A stretch of 16,303 bases of DNA from Paraglomus occultum (taxonomy: Eukaryota; Glomeromycota; Glomeromycetes; Paraglomerales; Paraglomeraceae). Positions within the stretch are counted from its first letter, which is position 1; every line of letters begins with the position of its first letter. Location of the stretch: NCBI GenBank assembly GCA_910592205.1, contig CAJVPJ010000809.1, forward strand, positions 1 to 16,303, given 5' to 3'. The notes beneath the pieces were generated by a model. It was given only the letters and a program-made list of their open reading frames with translations, searched no databases and was not told where the DNA came from. Shown in pieces: positions 8,451 through 16,303 of the stretch. The translations under genes and the position numbers were made by a program.

Positions 8451-9144
8451 ATGGCCAAAAATGCGAGCGTTCCGTATAAACAATTTGTAGAATCAGGTAA
8501 TCAGCTTGTAGTGGATGATAAACGCAATGCCGTAAACATATACTGTTCACGACCATCCTGCCATTCTTTAATAATGCGTGCAAAGGCTGGACAGTTGGTT
8601 GAACGACCTAAATCAAAGGTTCAGCGATCGTTTGTAATTCAATATTAATATGCTTTATGTCGTTATCGGGTTCCCAATGAACCCTCTCCCTCTCTCCCCT
8701 CTCTCCCCTCTCTCCCCTCTCTCCCCTCTCTCCCTCTCTCCCTCTCTCCCCTCTCTCCCTCTCTCCCTCTCTCCCTCTCTCCCTCTCTCCCTCTCCCTCT
8801 TTCCCTCTCTCCCTTCTCTCTCCTCTCTCCCCTTTCTCTCCTCTTCCCCCACCGTTATCTTACCTTGAATCTGTGTTGTTCAATTTAATTAGCTAAACAT
8901 AACCGACAACGATATATTGGCGATAAATGACACCAGTGCGGAAGTCGAGGAAATGCAGCAATACTGGCAGCTGCCAAACATGATGGCTTTTGAAAATATT
9001 GGGTTTTCGAACACGGTTGCAACTGGGATAAAGTTCTTAGCTTGCGCCGACTGTGATACTGGGCCTCTCGGATATCATGATACCATAAACGAAACAGAAT
9101 GTTACGTTGCTGTGGATCGGGTTGAATATGCGACGGGCACATGA
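8451..9144 (+). CDS. Dss4/Mss4 (RABIF) family Rab-binding zinc protein
   Basis: A homologue of yeast Dss4 and mammalian Mss4/RABIF, which bind nucleotide-free exocytic Rab GTPases (Sec4, Rab8) and act as a weak exchange factor or holdase in secretion. Exon 1 is 8451-8633 and exon 2 is 8893-9144, together 144 residues, close to the yeast protein. The ATG sits in a good context (CTCCATGG); the frame is open back to 8226, but that part is not family-like. Residues 30-41 (IYCSRPSCHSLI) and 112-115 (CADC) hold the paired zinc-binding cysteines. QYWQLPNMMAFENIGFS (84-100) and CADCDTGPLGYH (112-123) are the family core. The acceptor TTAATTAG (8885-8892) is the only AG near. The donor is less certain: GTAATT at 8634 is closer to consensus, but GTTCAG at 8619 is also in phase and would remove five residues (VQRSF). 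The intron contains a 169-bp C/T tract. An AATAAA at 9370 could end the transcript. Confidence 0.9.
8682..8850 (+). repeat. 169-bp pure pyrimidine tract (CCCTCT/CTCTCC microsatellite) in the Mss4-family intron
   Basis: Every base from 8682 to 8850 is C or T, mostly CTCTCC and CTCTCCCC units. It fills well over half of the 259-nt intron and ends about 40 bp before the acceptor. Homopurine-homopyrimidine mirror repeats of this length can form intramolecular triplexes (H-DNA). It is also a hotspot for slippage and for assembly error. Confidence 0.95.
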
Positions 9145-9206
9145 TGGGCAAGGACAGGAAATGTAGTGTTTAATTAATTATAAGGATTATGCGTGTTTAA
9201 TTGCAG

Positions 9207-9400
9207 TCTTGTCACTTCAGGCTTTGATAGAGAAAGAGTTTGGTTTATCGACCCTTTTTTTCTTTCCTCCCACGTTATCAAACGCAATTTATGCGTTTTT
9301 AGAATTACTACAGTTGAATAGAGATATGACTCGGTTATCGTATGAATTACTCAAGGCTGAATCATCTTTAATAAAAATATGGAAAGTTGTGTCTGTGTGA
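9207..9400 (+). CDS. unassigned ORF or exon candidate downstream of the Mss4-family gene
   Basis: An acceptor-like TTAATTGCAG ends at 9206 and opens a 63-codon frame with a helical look (AIYAFLELLQLNRDMTRLSY). A two-codon ATGATG at 9141 overlapping the Mss4 stop could feed it through a 44-nt GTAGTG intron (9163-9206), but this is weak. I do not recognise the protein. It may simply be 3' UTR of the Mss4-family gene. Confidence 0.2.
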
Positions 9401-9687
9401 TTTTATTCTCGATCAGTGGAACATGGATTATGGTCTTGCGAAGAAGAGAAGCACATCATAGATACAGATGTCGGTCAATAAGAATAATTAAGATGTCTCT
9501 ATTTACACCAACAACGCTAAAGCTGATGAAGGTGAAAGTGTCCGATAGATGGAATGATTCCCAAGCTGCATACTTGTTTATTAGATTCAATCTCGCGGAG
9601 GGCAATGACCATTTTTGAGAACTTGTGGTTTATATCAATCACTCTGACATCAACGTCGGGAGTCAAAGCTAACTTGCCCTGGGACAT
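9351..9687 (-). CDS. hypothetical 65-aa two-exon gene candidate
   Basis: On the minus strand an ATG at 9687 starts 38 codons (MSQGKLALTPDVDVRVIDIN, HKFSKMVIALREIESNKQ) ending at a GTATGC donor (9573). A pyrimidine-rich acceptor ending GCAAG at 9435 leads, in phase, to 27 more codons (9434-9351) with a helical composition. Total 65 residues, intron 139 nt, in the size range of the other introns here. I recognise no family; a small coiled-coil protein is possible. The region is also partly open on the plus strand (9554-9781), and both cannot be right. Confidence 0.25.
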
Positions 9688-9781
9688 CGTTTTTGATGAC
9701 TATATGGTGCGCGTTGTCACAATAATTCACTCAATTGGTTTTCGGCATACCTTGTTGAGACTGCTCCTAGCTCACCGATAG

Positions 9782-10440
9782 TCAAATTTAATGTACACGA
9801 ATCTCGGGACTAGTTTCTCTTGAAATTTTTATAATCGTTATGCGTTGTAACCATATCGTCGAGACGCTGGAGGTGACGATGCAAATAGATCCTTTTGATG
9901 TCGTATAAACTCTTAACCATACGACATGTGGCCTGTCTTTATTCGTTTCATAATGCTATTCAAAGATTCACTTTATCAAAAATCAATCACGTCCTTACAT
10001 CTTTCAATTTTTAAAGATAATTGCAACTTCCAATATTTAAAAATCAATATTTTTATCCGCGCTTTTGTACTATTCCGACATTCATGCGCAACATGACTCT
10101 AGAGGTTATTTCATAGTTGCTCGTCAAATCATGGCGATCGCGATTCGTCACTATAGGGCAAACTGCTGAAGCGAATAATCGTGACCGATATGAGCTCGTT
10201 TAAAGATCATGTGATGTCATTAGTGTAATTGATTTGGACATTGACTTACGCATAAAGTCTCTCAGGTATCACAGGATGCTTGAGCGGACAAATTCATTCA
10301 TGCCAACTTGAGCAACCAAATTCAGCATGGTCGTACAGGTTTAAGTCGGATAATAGGAACTTTGGTTGTGAGCTGACCTTAGAAAACCTGTTCGCAAAGA
10401 TATTGGTTAAAAAGCTTGTACACATTTTCCGACTCCGATT
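9782..10440. other. intergenic DNA upstream of the RAD52-family gene
   Basis: No gene seen. It contains GCGATCGC at 10134-10141 and otherwise plain AT-rich sequence. Confidence 0.5.
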
Positions 10441-10443
10441 ACA

Positions 10444-10554
10444 TATAAAAGATCTATCGTTACCCTGCAACACGCAAACGCGTCTTTTTTTCTTTTTTTT
10501 TTTTAATTCATAAGTCGACGCACACTTTTCTAAAACGCAAAAAATTGACGCGCC
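10444..10554 (+). promoter_or_regulatory. promoter of the RAD52-family gene with MCB-like sites
   Basis: TATAAAA at 10444-10450 lies 106 bp before the ATG. ACGCGT at 10478-10483, within ACGCAAACGCGT, is a perfect MluI cell-cycle box, the site of fungal MBF. A pyrimidine run (10482-10504) follows, as is usual at fungal transcription starts. GACGCGCC at 10547-10554, inside the near-palindrome TTGACGCGCCAA, abuts the start codon and resembles an E2F/MBF site. S-phase regulation is inferred from these words only. Confidence 0.5.
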
Positions 10555-10555
10555 A

Positions 10556-11440
10556 ATGTTCCAAACAGACATCAAGACAGAAGATTCAAAGACATCTATC
10601 CAACAAGTGTCCCATCTAGTTTCATCAAGACTCACAAGTCAAGAGCAACTTTCTAGTCAATGCGCACCGCGTCCTTATACCAGTGAAGAAGAGAAAACGA
10701 TTCAGAGTCACTTGAATAAAAAGCTCGACCCACACCTTGTTTCTTACCGTCCCGGACCAGGTAAATAAGTGACACATAGAAGGAAAACATAAAGATAGTC
10801 GGGTGGGCTATCGATACTATTTTTATGAATTCTATTTACAGGCCACGCTAGAATTGCATACATTGAAGGACGTCAGGCCATCAGTTTAGCCAATGACATA
10901 TTTGGGTTCAATGGATGGTCTTCGAGCGTCAAGGAACTCACTGTAGACTTTGTAAGACGTGAATTATATAACAACTGACTTGTGTATGTAGAAAGTTTGC
11001 TTCATAATCTAATCCCGCATGTTAGGTCAACGAAGTGCCAGGAGGTAAAGTCCAAGTAGGGGTTTCCGTCCTTTTAAGAATCACCCTGAAAGATGGAACC
11101 TATCGAGAGGTAAAAATTGAACGCCGTTTTTCGCTTTGCAGTTTGACCAGAACGCCTCGATAATTTAGTATATTGTATATGATACAAGGATATCGGATAC
11201 GGCGCTGGTGAGTTCATTAAAAAAGCGGACGCGTTTCAAAAGGTAAGTTATACACATTAAAGATAAAACTTCCCCACTTTTGTGGATACAAGAATTAAAC
11301 GGGTGTCTTTTGTCAAGGCCAAGAAGGAAGCTACAACCGATGCGTTAAAACGCACTCTGAGATCGTTTGGTGAAATATTGGGAAACTGTATTTATGACAA
11401 ACAATACCTTCAAGAAGTTGCTAACAATAGACGTAGATGA
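10556..11440 (+). CDS. short RAD52-family DNA annealing protein (domain-only, Rad59-like length)
   Basis: Exons 10556-10760, 10842-10951, 11026-11109, 11189-11242 and 11318-11440 join to 191 residues. Introns are 74 to 81 nt; two acceptors end in AAG rather than CAG or TAG. Residues 41 to about 187 are the Rad52/Rad22 annealing domain: [39 protein letters not shown] (75-94), a beta-sheet region with [29 protein letters not shown], and the hallmark [20 protein letters not shown] followed by [10 protein letters not shown]. In Rad52 this domain forms the ring that binds and anneals single-stranded DNA. The protein stops about four residues after the domain (ANNRRR), with no acidic RPA-binding or C-terminal Rad51-binding region, whereas typical fungal Rad52 is 400-600 aa. 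It therefore resembles Rad59 in length, though its sequence is ordinary Rad52. A missed 3' exon is possible, since GTAGAT overlaps the last codons, but I found no continuation before the neighbouring gene. Confidence 0.92.
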
Positions 11441-11559
11441 GCGAGCGTAGTATGTCTGAATGCATCATGTATATTGTTTAAATGCTCGGTAAACTGAGAA
11501 ATGTTAATGTATCCAATTGACTGATTTGAAATAAGAAAAACTGGAGCGAGTATGTTAAT

Positions 11560-11565
11560 AATAAA
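11560..11565 (+). terminator. possible polyadenylation signal of the RAD52-family gene
   Basis: AATAAA 120 bp past the stop. Confidence 0.4.
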
Positions 11566-11693
11566 TCGATTGCTTCAAATTTTTAATTTACTATTTTGGG
11601 CGTTGCATATGACAGTGGGTCGCACAGATCGAATGTTATCACATGCAACCGTGGTAAACACATTAACCCGCGCGGGGCAAAAAAGTTAATTAG

Positions 11694-11711
11694 AATAATA
11701 ATAATAATAAT
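11694..11711 (+). repeat. (AAT)6 microsatellite
   Basis: Six uninterrupted AAT units in the gap between convergent genes. Confidence 0.9.
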
Positions 11712-11771
11712 TTAATTTCTACTTGCGTGTAAGAAAAAGTGGAATGCAAAAATTGTTGAAAAGAAATGAAA

Positions 11772-13653
11772 TCATGAATATTGAACAATTTCCTTTTCCG
11801 TTGTCTCTTCCTCCAACTCCTCTTGAACGTCATACTTTCTGAATAACCCGTAAAATACACAGGCAGTAATAACCATAATACCGGCCAACAGAGAGTACAT
11901 GTAGGGGAGATAAGGATCTACTGCCAAAGGAACTATTGCATATCCTAAGATTGATCCGAATGCTGATGTTGTTAGGAATAATGCTGTAACTAGAGACCTC
12001 ATCGATGGTGGAGCCTAGTATATACAATAAGTACAGGAGAATATTAGTATCGTCTTCTGCGTGCTCGGCTGAGCTGCAAAGTTTTCATATCATACCTTCC
12101 GGTAAGCATATTCTAAACCCGTGATAGAAGCGAAGACTATAAAAAAAAACAAAAAATTTAGTTGGGTGTTGTTTGTTGACGGATAGATATCATTCATAAT
12201 AGGAAACTTGGACATACTTTCTGATATAGCAACAATTACATAGATTGGGATTTGCCAGTAAACGCTTATATCATTAGGGTCACTGCAACCAGGGTGGTTA
12301 TAACATGGACCCGTGTTATATATGATTCTCTGCAATACTGCCGAATATCCCATAGCAACCGAACTCAACAAGAACCCAATGAAAATTCTCGTAACCGCTC
12401 TTAGAGCAAGACCCTTTGATCTGAGGAATGGGTATATGACCTTTTCGAACAATGGGATCATAAAGAGCAGAGTAAGAGGATCAAAATTGTTCATAATGTC
12501 ATTCGGCAGTAATCCAGTACGCATAGTCGCCGCTTGACTAACTAAATTATTAGTCATCTGATTATAGCAACACCAATAGATAGGATAGAAGAGAAACACC
12601 CGACACGCTTTCAGAGCAGATTTCAAGTCATTCACAAAATTATCGTCCCAAGTCACTCGATATTTCGTACGAAGATTAACCGGAATATTGGACGCCTTTG
12701 CATTTTCCATATTCCTTCCTCGCGCAAAAGCAACTTTCATTACGCTGAACGAATCCGCGATTACAGACGTGCTCGGTGGCGCTTTATAATAAGCTTTTCT
12801 TGCGCTGATGAATATGAGTATACCCAAAACCATCATGATTGTAGGAATCAAATACGCCAACCAGAACGAATGATACTTTTCGATTAATGTCGTTATTATC
12901 GGCGCAAGTCCCCCAATGTTGATGGCAAGATAAAACCAGGCGAATATCGTCTGAACCGTAAGTTTAGGATCGGCAATGACTCTCTCACCCGACGGAAGTA
13001 CTTTGACATATGGATGCTTTGGCCTGTATTGATCGGCTACCATTGGCCCAACGTTGCTCTTTATGCCTCCGGTTCCAAGACCAATGATCATGATGGCAAT
13101 GATCAACCCGGGGAGTGATGCACCTTTAGCGATGGCGGCCGGAATCGATGTCACCGTTAGCACCACCAGCCCAACAAGGTATATGAGTGCAAATAAAACG
13201 ATCGTCCTGTATTTTCCTAGATATCGATCGGCCATCACGGCGCCAAACAATGGAGTGCTGTAGCAGAAGAATAAGAAGAATAAGTTGATACTTGTCGCCG
13301 CTTGTTCTCCCCTGCCGATTGCGCCGGGTTGACCGCCTGCTTGTTGCGGAGGGGGAAATTGGATGTAGTTTTGCATCGGGCCTTGGACGCCATAGAAAGT
13401 GAATCTTTCGCAGAGTTCGCAAGCAACAATGTACCAAGCGGCTGTTCAATGATTATTAAGCGGAATACGTGTAAGATTATTAAAAAAAGAAAAGAAAAAG
13501 TTAAAGAGTGGGCTAATGTTAGAAAATGTACATACTCGTAGGGATATGGTCGGCCACACGTCGTAGTTTACTCCAGTCGTCCCTTGTTGGCGTTTCGCCT
13601 AATTTTTTGGTCTCTCCATCGTCGACAAAATCGTTTAATTCTACGTCACTCAT
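11772..13653 (-). CDS. PTR2-type proton-coupled di/tripeptide transporter (POT family)
   Basis: A plasma-membrane importer of di- and tripeptides driven by protons. On the minus strand the exons are 13653-13536, 13441-12218, 12136-12096 and 12014-11772, giving 541 residues; introns are 94, 81 and 81 nt with GTATG donors. The N-terminal exon (MSDVELNDFVDDGETKKLGE...) restores the family start LRRVADHIPTTAWYIVACE. Glu48, Glu51 and Arg52 form the ExxER proton-coupling motif, followed by FTFYGVQGP. GAVMADRYLGKYR (106-118) and FYLAINIGG (209-217) are PTR2 signatures 1 and 2. TWDDNFVNDLKSALKACRVF and YPIYWCCYNQMTNNL are fungal PTR2 hallmarks. Removing the third-exon-flanking intron restores SEIFASITGLEY, and the last junction restores YRKAPPSMRSL. 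About twelve membrane helices are expected. The C-terminal tail is short and acidic. Nitrogen regulation by GATA factors is known for this family; GATA cores occur upstream (13734-13739, 13825-13830), but such words are common in AT-rich DNA. Confidence 0.95.
12137..12217 (-). other. stop-free in-frame 81-nt intron in the PTR2 gene
   Basis: The minus-strand frame runs through this intron without a stop, adding 27 residues (SMSKFPIMNDIY..., rich in Asn, Thr and Phe) inside a conserved helix. GTATGT at 12217 and TTTTTATAG ending at 12137 are good signals, and splicing restores the family sequence SEIFASITG. Simple ORF-based annotation would keep it as coding. Confidence 0.88.
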
Positions 13654-14553
13654 TCTCGGGTGATGAAATTGCTCTGTATGCGTTCAATGAGTTTACTAAA
13701 TGTTGAGCAAAGGCGTTCAATAAAAGCTGAATATTATCGCAAATGTCGCAAGCGTGTGCATTTTAAACATGTTGGCAAGGTGTTGCACTTTTACATACCT
13801 CTTTCGTTTAATAGGGGCTATAATTGATAATGACAATGTACGTCACTGCCAGAAATGGATCGTCATCCTAACCAAAATTGTCGTCATAACTCTATTTCTG
13901 CATAAATTCGGGATTAAAATTTCGGGGATTCGCGTTTTGATACATTAGAGTGAATTGACGAGTTAGTGCGATATTTGCATGTCGGCAAATCATCTTTTTA
14001 ATAAAAGAAGAGAAGAAAAATGACAATATTACCCTTACAAGAAGACAAGTTATTATCATTTTATTAAGCTGAGAAAAAAAAAAAGATAATATCGTCACTC
14101 ACTCATATACATACTCACACACACGCTAGTACATACCCCGCCCATTCGCATGCTAACCCTCACATATACTCTCTCGTTCTCCTCACATTCTCTCACGCTC
14201 ACACACATTCTCACACACAAACACTCTAATATTCCACGTACAGTTTAAGTGTGCCATATAAATTTTTGACAAAGGGCAAAAAGTTGACAACAAGAGTTTG
14301 ACCCGAGCATCTTTTCTCACGGCCGATGTACATGGCACGATGGAAACGAGGTTCGGAAACAAGAATGATCGGAACACAAGACAACGATGTACTACTAATT
14401 ATAATGTGCAAAAGGTTAGCATATCTATTACGAACAATATTAACCTAACTGTTACTATTATTGTTTAGCTCTGGGAATAGTAATAAATAGCTTATCGCGC
14501 GCTTTTCTATTTTTAAATCGCTTGTCTTTTTCCTTTCCACCTTGTAAACATGG
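13654..14553. other. upstream region of PTR2, with a CA/CT-rich tract
   Basis: No gene recognised. Short ORFs on both strands (13754-13948, 13892-14098, 14183-14411) are overlapping and compositionally biased. The tract at 14094-14228 is listed separately. Confidence 0.5.
14094..14228 (+). repeat. CA/CT-rich low-complexity tract
   Basis: About 135 bp dominated by CACACA, CTCACA and CTCTC words, strongly poor in G on the plus strand and thus GT/GA-rich on the minus strand. It is degenerate rather than a clean microsatellite. Confidence 0.75.
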
Positions 14554-14557
14554 TTAG

Positions 14558-14890
14558 TTGTTGTGTATCCGACGTCGGGCGAAATGTCCAATGTCGAACT
14601 TTGGCGGATACCAATTAGGTAAACAAGGTAATGATAAAGCAAGCCCCCTGACGGATATTGGCCTTATGACGCGATATTTGATAAAGATTGCCACTAACAG
14701 AAACCCTGTTAATCGAAAAGATGAGATAAATGTAAACGATTTAAACGGGCGTCTTTTAACGGTAAGCAGCGAGATAACACTAACAGCAATTAACGCCTCA
14801 AGCCAAAACCGTTGTGTTTTTACTGATCCTCGTTCATCTGACATGTTACACAGCGGAAATATAGACTTTCCAGGACTACTCGTCGGATGA
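14558..14890. other. antisense pair of unassigned ORFs
   Basis: Both strands are open for about 100 codons. On the plus strand an ATG at 14588 starts MSNFGGYQLGKQGNDKASPL, then TDIGLMTRYLIKIATNRNPV, NRKDEIN and LNGRLLT, with a possible GTAAGC donor at 14762. The R-Y-L-I-K...P-V-N-R-K-D-E-I part vaguely recalls the MAGE/Nse3 domain of the Smc5/6 complex, but too little aligns to claim it. On the minus strand an ATG at 14844 starts MSDERGSVKTQRFWLEALIA, with two possible membrane helices. I cannot decide which strand, if either, is real. Confidence 0.25.
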
Positions 14891-16227
14891 TCGTTATGCT
14901 GCTAATACTAAAACGAGAAATATATCTTCGTTGTGTAACATATCGGAGATTATTATGAACAATATCTAATTTTCACATGCAATACCAACAGACATATACA
15001 GCAGCGCATTTATGCAGGCCACATGAAATCGCAAAAAGCCTCAACGTCGCCTGTGTGGTGGTAAAGCATGCGTAAACGACAGTCTAGTTTTCCGATATGG
15101 GCGACAAGTAATGATGTATTCGGACGTCCAGTGAATGTGACTAGTTTGATTTAGACACGTTTATGTGAAAACTGTGATTAGAAACTTTAGCTCATGCACA
15201 CGTGAATTAATAAAGTAGCGGTTGTTTGGCATATTGCGTTGGCTTGACCAAAAATGGCATTACAAAACTTAAAATGTTTAGTCGGACAGAACATGCTCCG
15301 TAAATACTTTGATTATTCCTGGAAAAGGTGGGCTGTAAATGCATGCAAAAGAAAATGTTGCAATTACCGAAACGTCTTTCTTGTTCAAGATCAGTAAATG
15401 TCTACTTGAACTACACATGGTACAAACAAAGTGCGCATAATTAGCCAACAGATAAAAAATGTCGATAAAATGGCGTGCTTATACAGCTGTGTTGATTGTT
15501 ACGTTATTTTTTCACATTAATAAATCATACACAAGTTACAGTATTGGAAAAATTGACTTTATTTTCCACACCATCTTTGGTTAATTGCGAACCATAAAAT
15601 GATCCTAGTTGGTTAACAGTTATAATAAGCTATTATAATTATGACAACTAATATTAATTGCGCATATTCCTCCCCTAATATCAATTGCATGATTCTGTGT
15701 CACAATGACTTTTGGCCCTTTCCAAACTTACAATTTTAGTGGGGAAAACATCGGCGATGCGCTGTTGAAAATTGAACACGTTATGTCGTTTGTATGTTTG
15801 AATTCACGGTTGTTAACGAAACTCTCACTCATGAACAAATTTGTGTGAAATTATACAGAAGCTCTGCTTAAAATTAATGATTATTTGCGAATCCTATACC
15901 GAAACTCGCCAAAAATGAAAGTCGCTGACACCCTTACACTGTTGCTATGCCAAAGCTACTGACCCATTTATTTTGCCAAATAAACTTTAGCTTTATTTTA
16001 TAATGTCAGTTAATTTGACGATGCGGATTTTCTTTCGTTAGTCGAAACCGTCAGTTTATTTTGACGTCATGCCATTGTTTTACTAGATGACGAAATTATC
16101 GATCGTATACACAGTATTAGTGTAGTGGTACTACATTGTTTTTACTTCACTCATTCTCAAAAGCGAACGAGAAGTTATGGCGATTGAGGGAGAAAAGTCG
16201 AGAAAAACTATGTTAATTTCTCAAGCA
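14891..16227. other. intergenic DNA before the transposon end
   Basis: No gene recognised. A direct repeat of GTCAGTTWATTTTGACG-like sequence occurs at about 16005-16020 and 16050-16066, 45 bp apart, next to a CRE palindrome. Confidence 0.45.
16062..16069. promoter_or_regulatory. CRE-like palindrome TGACGTCA
   Basis: A perfect binding site for CREB/ATF-type bZIP factors. No downstream gene is visible, so function is unknown. Confidence 0.3.
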
Positions 16228-16303
16228 TACAGTCGCACCTCCATAAAAGAACCCTCTATAAAAGAACGTCATATAAAAACCTCTTCACAAGAACATTGCA
16301 TCA
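16228..16303 (+). mobile_element. left end of a pogo/Tigger-like (Tc1-mariner) DNA transposon, incomplete
   Basis: A TA dinucleotide (16228-16229), the target-site duplication of this superfamily, is followed by CAGTCGCACCTCCATAAAAG, which resembles pogo-family terminal inverted repeats beginning CAGTCG. Directly inside are repeats of the motif CTCYATAAAAGAAC: CTCCATAAAAGAAC (16240-16253), CTCTATAAAAGAAC (16255-16268), then degenerate copies ending near 16294. Arrays of this kind are typical of subterminal transposase-binding sites. The transposase gene and right end would lie outside the window; it could also be a MITE. Confidence 0.7.

Larger units (their letters stand above)
11441..11771. 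other. convergent 3' gap between the RAD52-family and PTR2 genes
   Basis: 331 bp shared by the two 3' ends. It contains a 10-bp GC palindrome CCCGCGCGGG (11667-11676) followed by an A run, and six AAT units (11694-11711). I see no gene. Confidence 0.6.

Noticed and set aside
8150-8458. 102-codon minus-strand ORF starting opposite the Mss4-family ATG
   Set aside because: It arises because CCATGG reads ATG on both strands; no family features.
8650-8868. ORFs of Pro/Leu/Ser or Arg/Glu/Gly repeats
   Set aside because: Translations of the C/T microsatellite, not genes.
10294-10635. 113-codon minus-strand ORF
   Set aside because: It covers the promoter and first exon of the RAD52-family gene, and includes a lysine run from the T tract.
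12090-13376. Single 428-codon PTR2 ORF taken as the gene
   Set aside because: It contains an unspliced 81-nt intron and lacks the first and last exons; the family sequence is restored only by the four-exon model.
1-16303. CRISPR array, defence island, operon or gene cluster
   Set aside because: Intron-bearing, dispersed, unrelated eukaryotic genes; no spaced direct repeats of the CRISPR type and no shared pathway.

Overview
The window looks like nuclear DNA from an early-diverging filamentous fungus. Genes are sparse, intergenic DNA is AT-rich, and the genes carry short GT-AG introns (81 to 274 nt where I could place them). The protein set is fungal in style: a PTR2 peptide transporter, a Kre9/Knh1-like secreted protein, a peroxisomal malate dehydrogenase and a Dss4/Mss4 protein. 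The TPR plus 28-residue LRR protein and a pogo-like transposon end suggest Mucoromycota, perhaps Glomeromycotina. That placement is an inference from style, not from a marker gene.

Layout, left to right. 158-805 (+): the 3' exon of a TPR-LRR protein with four near-identical 84-bp LRR units. 806-2576: AT-rich spacer. 2658-4128 (+): malate dehydrogenase, four exons, 329 aa, ending in the peroxisomal signal SKL. 4629-5039 (-): a 136-aa secreted protein with a Kre9/Knh1-like fold, convergent with the dehydrogenase. 5210-8450: a long gene-poor stretch with several palindromes and one small ORF. 8451-9144 (+): Dss4/Mss4 Rab-binding protein, two exons, whose intron carries a 169-bp pure C/T tract. 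9145-10440: two weak ORF candidates on opposite strands. 10556-11440 (+): a short, five-exon RAD52-family protein of 191 aa, limited to the N-terminal annealing domain, with MluI-cell-cycle-box-like sites in its promoter. 11772-13653 (-): PTR2 proton/oligopeptide transporter, four exons, 541 aa, convergent with the RAD52 gene. 13654-16227: spacer with a CA/CT-rich tract and an unresolved pair of antisense ORFs. 16228-16303: the left end of a pogo/Tigger-like DNA transposon that runs off the window.

The genes do not form a pathway; they are unrelated housekeeping genes (glyoxylate-cycle or peroxisomal redox, secretion, DNA repair, nutrient uptake). The most interesting points are: a candidate alternative intron that starts inside the last codon of the dehydrogenase and would turn the terminal SKL into SKLT; the domain-only RAD52; the stop-free in-frame 81-nt intron in the transporter; the H-DNA-prone intron in the Mss4 gene; the TPR-LRR array; and the transposon end. 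No complete new multi-gene system is visible.
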